This document shows, in pieces, positions 1-8,578 of a DNA stretch of 42,214 nt. Within the stretch, counting starts at the first letter, position 1. The number at the start of each line of letters is the position of its first letter. The position numbers were made by a program, and so were the translations under genes. Source of the stretch: an uncultured Flavobacterium sp. (GTDB taxonomy: Bacteria; Bacteroidota; Bacteroidia; Flavobacteriales; Flavobacteriaceae); NCBI GenBank assembly GCA_934636265.1, contig CAKUAD010000015.1, forward strand, positions 1-42,214, given 5' to 3'. Below the pieces are notes generated by a model, which saw nothing but the letters and a program-made list of their open reading frames with translations, was not told the origin of the DNA and made no database searches.

Positions 1-92
1 TTAACGATTGGGTTGTCCCAATAGAAGATTCTGATCCTACAACTATGTTTCCTCCATTTTGAGAGTTAGCTGCTGAAGGCTAATCGCTGAAA
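1..92. repeat. 92-bp direct repeat, copy 1
   Basis: This copy matches 276-367 at 91 of 92 positions; the one difference is G at 78 against A at 353. It begins at the window edge, so the true repeat may extend further left. On the minus strand one frame reads through most of it (Gly/Ser/Thr-rich), but that frame is stopped by TAG close by, so it may be a gene remnant or chance. Confidence 0.9.
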
Positions 93-230
93 TTAAGAAT
101 TTTTACAGATAATCTGTATCCAGCGTATTGTTCTATTTTGTACGGGATAATCCATTGTTCCCCTACCCATTGGTACGAAGTTATCGGAAAAATAGATTAG
201 TGAGGTACAGAAAATTTGCCTAAAATGTTA
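91..230 (-). repeat. Dispersed ~150-bp element, copy 3 (inverted)
   Basis: Read on the minus strand, this segment aligns with the two copies at 19509-19658 and 19781-19930. A 27-bp core containing ACTTCGTACCAATGGGTAGG is identical in all three. Both outer ends are also recognisable: a TTAACATTT...GGCAA start and an ACAGATTATCTGT hairpin near the other end. It sits exactly between the two 92-bp direct repeats. No terminal inverted repeats or transposase were seen. Confidence 0.8.
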
Positions 231-275
231 TATTAGGTACCGGCCGCAATTTAATTGACCATTGACCATGACCAG

Positions 276-367
276 TTAACGATTGGGTTGTCCCAATAGA
301 AGATTCTGATCCTACAACTATGTTTCCTCCATTTTGAGAGTTAGCTGCTGAAAGCTAATCGCTGAAA
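276..367. repeat. 92-bp direct repeat, copy 2
   Basis: This is the second copy of the 1-92 repeat, with a single mismatch. It ends ten bases before the stop codon of the TIGR02757 gene. The two copies flank the inverted dispersed element, so the whole block looks like an insertion between duplicated flanks or a tandem duplication. Confidence 0.9.
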
Positions 368-376
368 GTTAATATA

Positions 377-1141
377 TCAAAACCCTTCAAACGCTCCCAG
401 ACCAAAAAGGGCAAAATCATATTTCACCGGGTCGTCCGGATTCATTTTACGCAGGGATGCGTCGAGTTCAGACAGTGCTTTGGCATCGTCTTGGCGTCGC
501 ATTAAAAGGCCGAGCTTGCGGGCCACTTTACCGGAGTGGACGTCAAGCGGACAGGAAAGCGAGTTCATGGGAAGGTTTGTCCACAGACCAAAATCAACCC
601 CGCGGTTATCGCGCCTCACCATCCACCGCAAAAACATGTTCATGCGTTTGGCTGCCGAATTTTTCATCGGGTCAGACACATGCCGCGCCACCCTGGCCGG
701 ATGCTGCTCCAGCAAAAACAACTTTCTGAACTCGTGAATGGCCGGCTGCAGTGATCCCTCGGTGAGGTTTGCGGCAAAAACAGGTTCCATGCCGCCGTGG
801 TATTGGTAAAGGTGGCGCAGGCTCAGGACAAAGGCGTACAAATCCGCGCCGTTAAAGGTACGGTGGACAAAACTTTGCAGATTTTGCATTTGCGCGTCGG
901 TGGCCGACATCACAAAATCATATGGCGAATCGCCCATTATGGTCATCATTTTTCGTGCGCTCGAGATGACGCTTTTGCGGTTACCCCAGGCGATGATCGC
1001 CGTCAGGAAAGCTGAAATCTCTATGTCCTCCCGCAAGTCAAATCCGTGTGGAATTTGGATCGGATCAGACTCGATAAAGTTTGGCCGGTTGTAATAATCA
1101 GCCTTTTCGTTCAGGAATGATTTGAGTTCTTCAGGATTCAT
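377..1141 (-). CDS. TIGR02757 family protein (DUF2400)
   Basis: The 254-residue product matches my recollection of the TIGR02757/DUF2400 family found across Bacteroidota and some other bacteria. Its molecular role is not established. Visible features are an all-helical composition, an early [16 protein letters not shown] segment and a C-terminal [14 protein letters not shown] segment. The latter resembles the helix-hairpin region of HhH DNA glycosylases such as endonuclease III, so DNA binding is possible but inferred. There is no signal peptide or membrane segment. The start codon overlaps the stop of the upstream LolD-like ATPase gene by 4 bp (ATGA), so the two are probably co-transcribed and translationally coupled. 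Confidence 0.8.
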   Translation of the reverse strand: MNPEELKSFLNEKADYYNRPNFIESDPIQIPHGFDLREDIEISAFLTAIIAWGNRKSVISSARKMMTIMGDSPYDFVMSATDAQMQNLQSFVHRTFNGADLYAFVLSLRHLYQYHGGMEPVFAANLTEGSLQPAIHEFRKLFLLEQHPARVARHVSDPMKNSAAKRMNMFLRWMVRRDNRGVDFGLWTNLPMNSLSCPLDVHSGKVARKLGLLMRRQDDAKALSELDASLRKMNPDDPVKYDFALFGLGAFEGF

Positions 1142-1800
1142 AGACTGATGCGTCCGTCAACCATGGTCAGCTTGCGGTCGGCGCGATTGGCGAGGTCTTC
1201 ATTGTGGGTAACGATGACAAAAGTCTGCCCAAAGTTATCGCGCAACTGAAAGAATAGTTGATGCAGATTTTCACCCGATGCCGTGTCGAGGTTGCCCGAT
1301 GGCTCGTCGGCAAAAATCACAGCCGGCTTGTTGATCAGTGCCCTGGCGACGGCCACGCGCTGTTGTTCGCCTCCTGAAAGTTCACCCGGTTTGTGCGTGG
1401 TGCGGTGTGACAAGCCAAGATAATTCAATAATTTTTTGGCCTCTGGCTCCACCTCAACGGGTTTTCGACCGGCGATAAAGGCCGGAATACAGACGTTTTC
1501 CAGCGCCGTGAATTCAGGTAAAAGCTGATGGAACTGAAAGATAAAACCAAGGTTCCGGTTCCTAAACTGTGAAAGTTGACGGTCGTTCATCGCCAAAACA
1601 TCCTGATCGTTTACCAACAGTTGCGTACCGGATGTAGCTGATGGTTTGTCAAGCGTGCCCAGAATCTGTAAAAGCGTTGTCTTTCCCGCTCCCGACGCCC
1701 CGACTATCGATACGATTTCACCTTTTTGGATGGTCAGGTCGACACCTTTAAGAACTTCGAGGTCGTCGTAAAATTTGTGGAGGTTGCGTGCCGTGATCAT
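1138..1800 (-). CDS. ABC transporter ATP-binding protein, LolD-like
   Basis: This is a single ABC ATPase domain of 220 residues, typical for the LolD/MacB/FtsE class that powers inner-membrane complexes working on lipoproteins or other envelope substrates. Walker A GASGAGKT is at residues 34-41, the Q-loop at about 89, the signature LSGGEQQR at 141-148, Walker B VIFADEP at 161-167 and the H-loop His at 199. All catalytic residues are present. No permease gene lies beside it, so the partner must be encoded elsewhere; LolCDE-type release of lipoproteins is the likeliest role, but this rests on similarity only. It is the first gene of a two-gene unit with the TIGR02757 protein and is divergent from msrA across a 115-bp spacer. 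Confidence 0.85.
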   Translation of the reverse strand: MITARNLHKFYDDLEVLKGVDLTIQKGEIVSIVGASGAGKTTLLQILGTLDKPSATSGTQLLVNDQDVLAMNDRQLSQFRNRNLGFIFQFHQLLPEFTALENVCIPAFIAGRKPVEVEPEAKKLLNYLGLSHRTTHKPGELSGGEQQRVAVARALINKPAVIFADEPSGNLDTASGENLHQLFFQLRDNFGQTFVIVTHNEDLANRADRKLTMVDGRISL

Positions 1801-1915
1801 GGCGTAAAGTTCGCAATTAATTGTCAGACTTGCATCGTTTGGTTTTACAGGCGATAAAATTTAGTTAACGCGGCTTTCAACTTGGTCATATTTGATACTT
1901 TTATCTAAAATTGTC

Positions 1916-2542
1916 ATGAAACGAATATTTACCTTGCCATTGCTTGCCCTGTTTTTTTCCTGCCAGGGACAGCAAAACAGCGCACCCAAGCCAGTTGCCA
2001 TGAATGAAAACACGCAAACCGCCATTTTTGCCGGCGGATGTTTTTGGTGTACCGAAGCCGTATTCCTGGAAATCGACGGGGTAACCCGCGTCCTGCCGGG
2101 ATACATTGGCGGAACCACGGTCAATCCTACATACAAGCAAGTTACCGGCGGAAATACGGGCCATGCTGAAGCTATTGAAATTGTCTTTGATGCATCAAAA
2201 GTGACGTATCAGGAATTGCTGGAAATCTTTTTTGCGACACATGATCCCACGACGCTCAACCGCCAGGGAAATGACATCGGCACGCAATACCGAAGCGAGA
2301 TTTTTTACCTAGATGAAAGTCAGAAAGAATCGGCTGAAAATTATATTGGCTTGCTAAACAGCCAGAATACATACGGAAAGCCCGTTGTCACCCGCGTAAG
2401 TAAGGCCGGGAAATTTTACGTGGCCGAGGATTATCACCGCAATTATTACGCACAAAACCAGGACGAGCCATATTGCTTTTACGTGATTACGCCCAAGGTT
2501 GAAAAGGTGCGAAAGGTTTACAAAGAAAAACTCAAAAAATGA
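1916..2542 (+). CDS. msrA: Peptide-methionine (S)-S-oxide reductase MsrA, lipoprotein form
   Basis: MsrA reduces methionine-S-sulfoxide in oxidised proteins. The start at 1916 gives MKRIFTLPLLALFFSC, a lipoprotein signal with the acylated Cys at residue 16, so this copy is probably exported and anchored in the envelope rather than cytoplasmic. An upstream in-frame start at 1892 adds eight residues that spoil the signal. The catalytic motif GGCFWCTE places the reactive Cys at 42. The domain continues through the conserved GYIGG, GHAEAIEIVFD and YHRNYYAQN segments. The protein is 208 residues. The next gene starts within its stop codon (ATGA). Confidence 0.93.
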   Translation: MKRIFTLPLLALFFSCQGQQNSAPKPVAMNENTQTAIFAGGCFWCTEAVFLEIDGVTRVLPGYIGGTTVNPTYKQVTGGNTGHAEAIEIVFDASKVTYQELLEIFFATHDPTTLNRQGNDIGTQYRSEIFYLDESQKESAENYIGLLNSQNTYGKPVVTRVSKAGKFYVAEDYHRNYYAQNQDEPYCFYVITPKVEKVRKVYKEKLKK

Positions 2543-2892
2543 AGCCTCCCGATTCCAAGAAGTATCGCGATCTTTTACTGAGCTTGGTTTTCGACGCCAT
2601 AGGATCGGGGTCACTTTTGGTTCCGGTTTTGGGCGACCTGACGGATTTGATCTGGGCGCCTGTTTCAGCAGGACTGATGGTTTGGATGTACAAGGGAGCG
2701 CCCGGAAAATGGGGCGGATTGCTGTCGTTTTTTGAGGAAATCATCCCAATGACGGATTTTGTACCGTCGTTTACCCTGATGTGGTTTTATACGTATGTGT
2801 TGCCGGCGCAAAAGGATTCAGCGTCGGGAAAAGAGCAGCCCAAAACTGATTCGGTTGAGGATACGTTGCGCAAACGGCCAGAAAAACGCTGA
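2539..2892 (+). CDS. Small membrane protein of unknown function
   Basis: The 117-residue product has two or three hydrophobic segments (about residues 10-30, 35-48 and 70-90) and a charged hydrophilic tail rich in Lys, Glu and Asp. I recall similar small flavobacterial proteins with a conserved LPVLGDLTDLIWAPVSA-like stretch and a later FFEEIIPMTDFVPSFT stretch, but no known function. Its ATG overlaps the msrA stop by 4 bp, which suggests coupling to msrA and perhaps a linked envelope role. Its last 75 bp overlap the 3' end of the convergent DUF6787 gene (2818-2892), so the tail region is constrained on both strands. Confidence 0.7.
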   Translation: MKPPDSKKYRDLLLSLVFDAIGSGSLLVPVLGDLTDLIWAPVSAGLMVWMYKGAPGKWGGLLSFFEEIIPMTDFVPSFTLMWFYTYVLPAQKDSASGKEQPKTDSVEDTLRKRPEKR

Positions 2893-3138
2893 CTGGCCAA
2901 AAATCCATCCGGTAACCATCAGCAACAGCGGGTAAAAAGGCAGGATCAGCAATGACCAAACCACAAAATATGCAAGCTTTATGGTGAAATCGGTCGCCGG
3001 ATCGTAAGACCATCCCAGGAACTCCATGGCCAGGGTACCCAGCTTGCCGGCCACGCTTCCGTTGATGGCAAATACCAGGAACACAACTGCCAATTGCCAG
3101 TTTGATCTGATGCCCCAACGCGCCTTTAACTTTTTCAT
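2818..3138 (-). CDS. DUF6787-like membrane protein
   Basis: The 106-residue protein starts with a basic MKKLKARWGI segment followed by two clear membrane helices (about 17-40 and 58-80). A C-terminal GWIFGQSAFFWPFAQRILNR motif is, as far as I remember, typical of the flavobacterial DUF6787 family. Function is unknown. It lies 17 bp downstream of the DUF6146 lipoprotein gene on the same strand, and I recall these two families being neighbours near serA in related genomes. Its 3' end overlaps the convergent small membrane protein gene by 75 bp. Confidence 0.7.
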   Translation of the reverse strand: MKKLKARWGIRSNWQLAVVFLVFAINGSVAGKLGTLAMEFLGWSYDPATDFTIKLAYFVVWSLLILPFYPLLLMVTGWIFGQSAFFWPFAQRILNRISFGLLFSRR

Positions 3139-3155
3139 GGGGCAAAATTACGACT

Positions 3156-3581
3156 TTAAAGTTGCGGGACAAAGCCGCCGCCAAGCCGTATCCGGTTTTT
3201 TTGCTGAAAATACACCAGGTAATTAAAGAGCATGTAATTGACTTCATAGCCGTAATTGGTTCCGGCGTGGTAGTCAATTGACATCAGGAAGAGATTTTGG
3301 TCGCGGCCGGGGTTCATGGCGCGGATGTTCCACTGTGTTACCCAGGCAATGTTGCGCGATTCCAGGTAGTTCTGGGAGTAAAATTCCCGTGGACGCGCAT
3401 TGGTCTGGAACCAATTGTTGAATCCGGGATCGATAATGATGACCTCATATTCGAGCGAGTCGTTTGCGATACGCACCGTATCATTTCTAACGTCACTTCG
3501 CGCATCCGCCACTGTAGCGCTCTTGGTTGTACATCCCCAAATAAAAGCTACCACCATCAAAAGGTATCCAAGCGTTTTCAT
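3156..3581 (-). CDS. DUF6146-like lipoprotein
   Basis: The 141-residue product has a lipoprotein signal ending at Cys17 (MVAFIWGC). After a short Ser/Asp/Arg-rich linker comes a conserved core with YEVIIIDPGFNNWFQTNARP and QWNIRAMNP segments and a YEVNYMLFNYLVYFQQKNRI stretch near the C-terminus. This pattern matches what I remember of DUF6146, a Bacteroidota lipoprotein family of unknown role. It is followed by the DUF6787 gene on the same strand. A 266-bp spacer with heptamer repeats separates it from serA upstream. Confidence 0.7.
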   Translation of the reverse strand: MKTLGYLLMVVAFIWGCTTKSATVADARSDVRNDTVRIANDSLEYEVIIIDPGFNNWFQTNARPREFYSQNYLESRNIAWVTQWNIRAMNPGRDQNLFLMSIDYHAGTNYGYEVNYMLFNYLVYFQQKNRIRLGGGFVPQL

Positions 3582-3743
3582 AAGTCTAAAGTTATGAATT
3601 TGTTGATGGTATTTTTGAAGTTTTGGTTGGGAAAATAGTTAACAGTTTACGGGTGGTCGTCAATTGTAGGATTAAATTCGTTAATCAGTTATTTAAGCCT
3701 ACTGTTGACTACCAAAAACTCCTCCCGTCCAAGCCTTACATGA

Positions 3744-3778
3744 ACCTTACACTTTAAACTTCAATCTTTAAACTTTAA
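3744..3778. repeat. Heptamer tandem repeat (ACTTTAA type)
   Basis: Five consecutive 7-bp units are seen: ACCTTAC, ACTTTAA, ACTTCAA, TCTTTAA and ACTTTAA. They lie in the 266-bp spacer (3582-3847) between the DUF6146 and serA-type genes, which has no other recognisable feature. Comparable period-7 runs with different units occur in other spacers of this window. Confidence 0.75.
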
Positions 3779-3847
3779 ATGGTCCCATATCTGTAAGCAT
3801 CCGACATTCGTAAACAAACTGACCGCCCACCGATAATCGCTCACGAC

Positions 3848-4807
3848 TCAAAACGCCTCAATGATTTGTTGGGCCAGCTCTATTCCAATCCGCTCCTGCG
3901 CTTCCAGGGTAGAACCGCCAATGTGCGGCGAAAGTGAGATTTGCGGATGCATCAGGACCTGTACGGCCGGCGTCGGTTCGTCCTCAAATACGTCAAGGCC
4001 GGCAAAGGCCACCTTATCGCTGTCAAGGGCGTCAATCAGCGCCACCTCGTCAATAATTCCACCGCGCGAGCAATTGATAATCCCGACCCCCGGCTTCATC
4101 ACTTTAAACTCATCGGCCCCTATCAAATAGCCTGATTCCACCGCCGGAACATGCAGCGTAATAAAATCGGCATGGCGCAAAATATCCTCAATCGGCTCGG
4201 TAATAATTTCGACATTGATAAACTGACCGTTGTAAAAATCAACGCGGACTTCGCCCTTGCCCACGTATTTGTCGGACGCAATTACCCGCATCCCAAGCCC
4301 GAGGGCCATCCGGGCCACCGCGTGTCCTATTCGTCCAAAGCCGATGATCCCAAGTGTTTTTCCGCGCAATTCCGTTCCGGCCGCATAACTTTTTTTAAGC
4401 GCCTCAAACCGCGAATCGCCCTCGAGCGGCATCATCCGGTTGGCGTCATGCAAAAACCTCACGCCCGTAAAAAGGTGCGCAAAAACCAGTTCGGCCACTG
4501 ATTGCGACGACGATGCCGGCGTGCTGATCACCTTGATTCCGCGCTCCAGGGCATAGTTTACGTCAATGTTGTCCATCCCAACGCCGCCGCGCCCAATCAG
4601 TTTCAGGCCCGGACAAGCGTCAATCACCTCGCACCTTACCTTGGTCGCACTGCGCACCAAAAGCGCACTTACATTGTTTTGGTTGATGTAATTTGCAAGC
4701 TGTTCCTGCGCAACCTTTACCTGCAAAACCTCGAATCCCGCGGCCGTAAGCATCTCAACTCCTTTTGCCGACAGGCCGTCGTTGGCCAGAATTTTCATAT
4801 TTTTCAT
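3848..4807 (-). CDS. serA: D-2-hydroxyacid dehydrogenase, probable D-3-phosphoglycerate dehydrogenase
   Basis: This enzyme would oxidise 3-phosphoglycerate to 3-phosphohydroxypyruvate with NAD+, the first step of serine synthesis. With the start at 4807 (MKNMKILANDG) it has 319 residues; a start at 4798 is equally possible. The longer frame from 4843 adds residues unlike the family. The Rossmann motif GFGRIG is at about 156-161. The catalytic Arg (NCSRGG), Glu (VFEDEP) and His (SPHIGGST) are present. The protein stops just after the catalytic domain, so it is the short form without an ACT domain and probably not inhibited by serine in the classical way. The serC gene just upstream on the same strand supports the assignment over other hydroxyacid dehydrogenases. 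Confidence 0.85.
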   Translation of the reverse strand: MKNMKILANDGLSAKGVEMLTAAGFEVLQVKVAQEQLANYINQNNVSALLVRSATKVRCEVIDACPGLKLIGRGGVGMDNIDVNYALERGIKVISTPASSSQSVAELVFAHLFTGVRFLHDANRMMPLEGDSRFEALKKSYAAGTELRGKTLGIIGFGRIGHAVARMALGLGMRVIASDKYVGKGEVRVDFYNGQFINVEIITEPIEDILRHADFITLHVPAVESGYLIGADEFKVMKPGVGIINCSRGGIIDEVALIDALDSDKVAFAGLDVFEDEPTPAVQVLMHPQISLSPHIGGSTLEAQERIGIELAQQIIEAF

Positions 4808-4897
4808 TGATAAAATTAATTTTAGGGCGTTCCGGCGGTTCAAATTTTAAGAAAAACGGCAGATTTTCCGTAACCGCCGTCGGGCTGTCCGCTGTAT

Positions 4898-4940
4898 CTT
4901 GTAAACCCCAAAGGTTTTTAAAACCTTTGGGGTTTACAAG
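4898..4940. repeat. Palindromic repeat A (AAACCCCAAAGGTTTT family)
   Basis: This is a perfect inverted repeat with 21-bp arms and a single T as centre. The arms contain AAACCCCAAAGGTTTT and its complement. It lies between serC and serA. The same 16-bp arm recurs at 11582-11616 and 26322-26354 with a different central base each time. It could fold as a very stable RNA hairpin or DNA cruciform. Confidence 0.95.
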
Positions 4941-4965
4941 AATGCCGCTACCATCCCTAACGCAA

Positions 4966-6036
4966 TCATCCGAGTGCGCTTTCCAGTTCCTGCATCGCCT
5001 GAACCAAAACCTTCACGCTTCCTACCGGCAGGGCATTGTACATCGACGCCCGATATCCGCCAACCGACCGATGACCGGTAAGCCCGGAAATTCCTGAATC
5101 TTTCCAGATTTTGTCAAACATTTCGGCATGCGACGGATCATTCAGCACAAACGTCGCATTCATCTTCGACCGATCCTCGCGCGCGGCAGTTCCGGTAAAA
5201 TATGGATTTCGGTCCAGTTCGGCGTAAAGCAGTTCAGCCTTTTGATTGTTTTGCGCTTCCATGGCCGCAATCCCGCCTTGTTCCACCAGCCAGCGCATCG
5301 TCAGCAAACAAGTATACACCGCAAAAACCGGCGGCGTGTTGTACATGCTTTCCTTAAGAATGTGCTGCTGATAATTCAGGATGTCAGGGATTTGGCGCCC
5401 GGTTTTACCCAGTAAGTCTTCGCGTACCGCAACGAGCGCCACGCCCGCCGGGCCCAGGTTTTTTTGTGCTCCGGCATAAATAAGCCCAAAGCGTCCGTAG
5501 TCAATCTGATGTGAAAAAATATCGCTGCTCATATCGCACACCAACGGGACGTCAGTTTCAGGGACATCCCTCATTTGCGTTCCGTAAATCGTGTTGTTCG
5601 AGGTGCAGTGAAAGTAATCGGCGTCCGGAATTTCGTAGCCTTTGGGAATGTAGTTGTAGTTGGCGTCCTTTGACGAAGCCACTACCACCGTCTCGCCAAA
5701 CGCCTTTGCTTCATTGATTGCCGCCGACGCCCAAGTTCCGGTATCCAGATAGGCAGCCTTTCCGTTTTGCCGGAGCAAATTATACGGAACCCGCAAAAAC
5801 TCCATGCTTGCGCCGCCCTGTAAAAACAGTGCCTGATAGCCTTTGCCCGTAAGCCCCATAAGTTCCAGAGCCAGGCTGCGGGCTTCTTCCATCACGGCCA
5901 CAAATTCCTTGCTTCGGTGCGATATTTCAAGAATCGACAGGCCGGTTTGGTTGTAATCCAGGATTGCCGCCGACGCCTGCTCAAAAACTTGTTTGGGCAA
6001 AATGCAGGGACCTGCGCTAAAATTGTGTTTGGTCAT
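4966..6036 (-). CDS. serC: Phosphoserine aminotransferase
   Basis: SerC converts 3-phosphohydroxypyruvate and glutamate to phosphoserine and 2-oxoglutarate using PLP. The 356-residue length is normal. The N-terminus MTKHNFSAGPCILP is the family's FxAGP signature. The substrate-phosphate site is at GGAS (about 74-77). The PLP lysine is Lys192 in YAGAQKNLGPAG, and the C-terminal GHRSVGGYRASMYNA segment is intact. It is followed by the serA-type gene, with a 158-bp gap that carries palindrome A. Upstream lies the T9SS protein gene; with the acyl-CoA reductase and ferredoxin this gene order is one I associate with Bacteroidota. Confidence 0.96.
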   Translation of the reverse strand: MTKHNFSAGPCILPKQVFEQASAAILDYNQTGLSILEISHRSKEFVAVMEEARSLALELMGLTGKGYQALFLQGGASMEFLRVPYNLLRQNGKAAYLDTGTWASAAINEAKAFGETVVVASSKDANYNYIPKGYEIPDADYFHCTSNNTIYGTQMRDVPETDVPLVCDMSSDIFSHQIDYGRFGLIYAGAQKNLGPAGVALVAVREDLLGKTGRQIPDILNYQQHILKESMYNTPPVFAVYTCLLTMRWLVEQGGIAAMEAQNNQKAELLYAELDRNPYFTGTAAREDRSKMNATFVLNDPSHAEMFDKIWKDSGISGLTGHRSVGGYRASMYNALPVGSVKVLVQAMQELESALG

Positions 6037-6140
6037 CAGGTGGAAATGAACTGCAAATTTCGCAATTCAGCGCTAATTTACGGGAAGAAGTTCCTAACAA
6101 TTAAAGGGATTTATCGACGAAATCGATGTAAATCCGTTCG

Positions 6141-7520
6141 TTATTGCTTGATAAACCTAACGGTAGCCAGTTGATTGGCCGTGCGGATTTTCAGCAAATA
6201 TACGCCTGCGGCCAGTTGGCTTACGTCGGGCGATTTTGTTTTATACGTGCCGCAAAGTACACCCGCCACTGAATAAACCTCTAACGATTCCAACTCCTGA
6301 TCCAATTCGATATTCAGTACCTCACGTGCGGGATTCGGATAAACTTGAACCGTTTTCGCCCGGTAGGTCTGGGTTTCCAGAGCGGCGGTATCTACAAAAT
6401 AGGCCTTGCCACCGTTTTCAAACGGAGCACCAATGATAAGGTTGTTATCTGAGAGCGCCATCGCCCAGCCAAAATAATCATCCACTGATTCGGCGCCTTG
6501 TGAGTAAAGTGTCTGCTGATAGTTCCAGCCGTCACCCTGCGAATAAACCAAAACCGGAAACTTGCGTTCCAAGCCTGAACTATATCCGCCCGACCCTATA
6601 AAAATCTGATCGCCGGCTATCACCAAACGGTCGTAAATCTGGTCAAATGAGGAAAAACTAAAAAGTGATTGGGTGGTAAATCCCGCAGGTCCGGGCGTCA
6701 GCCGCTTGATGATATGTGTGCCGGGAATCACACGTTCGATGTAGTGCAACCCGTTGCCATCCCAACTAAAATTTTCAGCGCCGGCCTGTGCGCCCACCGG
6801 CATACTCGAGGCTTCCCATGTCCAATTGCCGTCCTGCAACAAAAAGCTGTGAAACAGATGGCTGCCGTTTTCAGTTGAAAAAGAGATTAGGCGCCCGTTT
6901 TGTACCTCGATGCGCGTTCCAAAGTTTCGTCCGGCAGGCGCAGGTATGTCCTGTATCTTGGTCCACTGGGAGCCGTTGTGCTGGTACACGTAAATCACAC
7001 CGGAATCCGGCAGCGGATTGTCCTTGCCGCGCGCACCTACAAAAAGGTAGTTATCCCACAATTTTACGGTGCCAAACAAGTCGCCCATTGCTGCGTCGGG
7101 CAGGATGAGTTTTTGTGCGAATATCCAGGTGTTGTTCTGGCGCTTGTAGGTGTACACGGCACCGGTAGCGTTGTGCTGGTCGGCGCCAATGGCCAGTCGG
7201 TCGGCCAGGACGGAAACATAGTGTCCAAACCCGTCGGTCACGTAGCCGTCGGTTTGGGTAAACGTAACCAGATGTGAAATGCCTCCGGTGTTCTTTTCAA
7301 ACAAATACGTCTTGCCCTGCATTTGATCGGTTGCGGCACTTGATACCACAAACCGGTTGGCGTCGGCATCAACCACAAAACCAAATTCCACACCCGTAAC
7401 CTGAGCGGACGGCGCAAAGGGTGTTTGTGCTCCCAAAACACTCGTCAGCATAATGGACAAAGCCGCAAAACATTTGCAGCGACTGGTCAAATTGGCTGGT
7501 GTGGGAGCAAATTTTCTCAT
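6141..7520 (-). CDS. T9SS type A sorting-domain protein with FG-GAP-like repeats
   Basis: The 459-residue protein is predicted to be secreted. It has a hydrophobic signal segment at about residues 17-31 ending in LGAQT. The body (about 35-380) is built of repeated units such as DGFGHYVSVLADRLAIGA, GDLFGTVKLWDNYLFVGA and DDYFGWAMALSDNNLIIGAP, which are FG-GAP/beta-propeller-like blades. The last 70 residues (VQVYPNPAREVLNIEL to the terminal ATVRFIKQ) form a type A sorting domain for export by the type IX system and cell-surface attachment. The start codon overlaps the stop of the acyl-CoA reductase gene by 4 bp. Substrate or binding partner is unknown. Confidence 0.9.
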   Translation of the reverse strand: MRKFAPTPANLTSRCKCFAALSIMLTSVLGAQTPFAPSAQVTGVEFGFVVDADANRFVVSSAATDQMQGKTYLFEKNTGGISHLVTFTQTDGYVTDGFGHYVSVLADRLAIGADQHNATGAVYTYKRQNNTWIFAQKLILPDAAMGDLFGTVKLWDNYLFVGARGKDNPLPDSGVIYVYQHNGSQWTKIQDIPAPAGRNFGTRIEVQNGRLISFSTENGSHLFHSFLLQDGNWTWEASSMPVGAQAGAENFSWDGNGLHYIERVIPGTHIIKRLTPGPAGFTTQSLFSFSSFDQIYDRLVIAGDQIFIGSGGYSSGLERKFPVLVYSQGDGWNYQQTLYSQGAESVDDYFGWAMALSDNNLIIGAPFENGGKAYFVDTAALETQTYRAKTVQVYPNPAREVLNIELDQELESLEVYSVAGVLCGTYKTKSPDVSQLAAGVYLLKIRTANQLATVRFIKQ

Positions 7521-8578
7521 AGTTGAGTCAGGAATTCAAGTGTGTCGACACCGTCGGCATAATCCCAAAGTGCGGGCTTTTGAGCTTGTCCAAAGGTAAA
7601 ACTATCCGGAAAGTCACCCGATGAGACCAGACATTGGAGTTGCCCGGCGTCTTCCATAAGGCGACGGCCCAAATCTTCCTGACTGTCGTAATATTCGTAG
7701 AAAACCGTCGCAATGGGCGAGCTGTACGAGGTGTCTTCCTTGACCATCATGAATCCGTTGTCGAGGATATTAAATCGACTCATTAAAAAAACGGCTTTGT
7801 TGTAGTCGTAATTGTTGGCGTATTTTTCATAATTCACCACGTCGCGATAGGCGAACATGGCGTTAAAAAACTGGTCAAAATTGTAACCGCGCGGAACGAA
7901 CAGCTTTGAAACATTGCGGCATCCCAGGCCAAAATACCTGAAAATATCTTCGCCCAGCGCCGTTAGTTCTTCTTGGGTTTCACGACCGGTCAGCACGGCA
8001 GCCGAGTGTCGGTTTTTGCGAATGATGGATGGCTTATCTTTAAAGTAATATTCAAAATACCGTGCGGTGTTGTTGCTGCCGGTGGCAATGACGGCGTCAA
8101 AATCGCCCAGCCGGTCCTCGGTAAAACGAATCCGTCCGATCAGTGCGGGATCGTGCGCCTTGAGGTAATCGGCCATGAAGGGCAGCAGGAGCGCGTCATT
8201 TGAAGACAATTTTACTACGGCGTTATGTCCTGCAATCAGCACGCATAAAAAGTCGTGAAATCCTACTAGCGGAATGTTCCCGGCCATCACCACGGCTACC
8301 GTTTTGCGATTGGCCGCAGTAAGGTTGTAGCGCGAGATCCACTGCGATAGGTTTTGGGAAGTTAGTGCCTCGCCCCATGATTTAAGGGCGTGCATAACCT
8401 GATCGGGCGTATGCCAGCCGTTGTGCGATTGCGAATGCGTCACCAGCGCGGCAAGTCGCTTGGCAAACGGAGCATCTTGTTCGTCCCATGACGCTTCTTT
8501 CCCGTTCGTAAACCGGATCAGGAAATCGCCCAGTGCTGAACATGCGTTAAGAGTATGTTGATTTGAGGCCGTCGACAT
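7517..8578 (-). CDS. Acyl-CoA reductase, LuxC-like
   Basis: The protein resembles the LuxC branch of the aldehyde dehydrogenase superfamily, which reduces acyl-CoA or acyl-enzyme to fatty aldehyde with NADPH. I chose the ATG at 8578 (MSTASNQ, 353 residues) rather than 8602. A nucleotide-binding ATGSNNTARYF segment, a SIIRKNRHSAAVL stretch and a presumptive nucleophile Cys in YFGLGCRNVSKLFVP are visible. There is no Lux operon, so a role in light production is not implied; the natural substrate is unknown. It is divergent from the ferredoxin gene across 98 bp, and I recall this pair as conserved in Bacteroidota, which may mean the ferredoxin works with it. Confidence 0.85.
   Translation of the reverse strand: MSTASNQHTLNACSALGDFLIRFTNGKEASWDEQDAPFAKRLAALVTHSQSHNGWHTPDQVMHALKSWGEALTSQNLSQWISRYNLTAANRKTVAVVMAGNIPLVGFHDFLCVLIAGHNAVVKLSSNDALLLPFMADYLKAHDPALIGRIRFTEDRLGDFDAVIATGSNNTARYFEYYFKDKPSIIRKNRHSAAVLTGRETQEELTALGEDIFRYFGLGCRNVSKLFVPRGYNFDQFFNAMFAYRDVVNYEKYANNYDYNKAVFLMSRFNILDNGFMMVKEDTSYSSPIATVFYEYYDSQEDLGRRLMEDAGQLQCLVSSGDFPDSFTFGQAQKPALWDYADGVDTLEFLTQL

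Larger units (their letters stand above)
1..376. other. Repeat-rich intergenic region at the left edge
   Basis: No gene is visible here. The stretch holds two copies of a 92-bp direct repeat (1-92 and 276-367), an inverted copy of the 150-bp dispersed element also found near 19.5-19.9 kb (about 91-230), and a short ATTGACC heptamer run (254-280). Frames through it are broken by stops. It lies downstream of the minus-strand TIGR02757 gene, so it probably separates that operon from whatever lies to the left. Confidence 0.7.

Noticed and set aside
7517..8578. Bioluminescence (lux) locus suggested by the LuxC-like reductase
   Set aside because: No luxA, luxB, luxD or luxE-like gene is nearby. 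Neighbours are serine-synthesis genes and a ferredoxin, so the similarity is at family level only.
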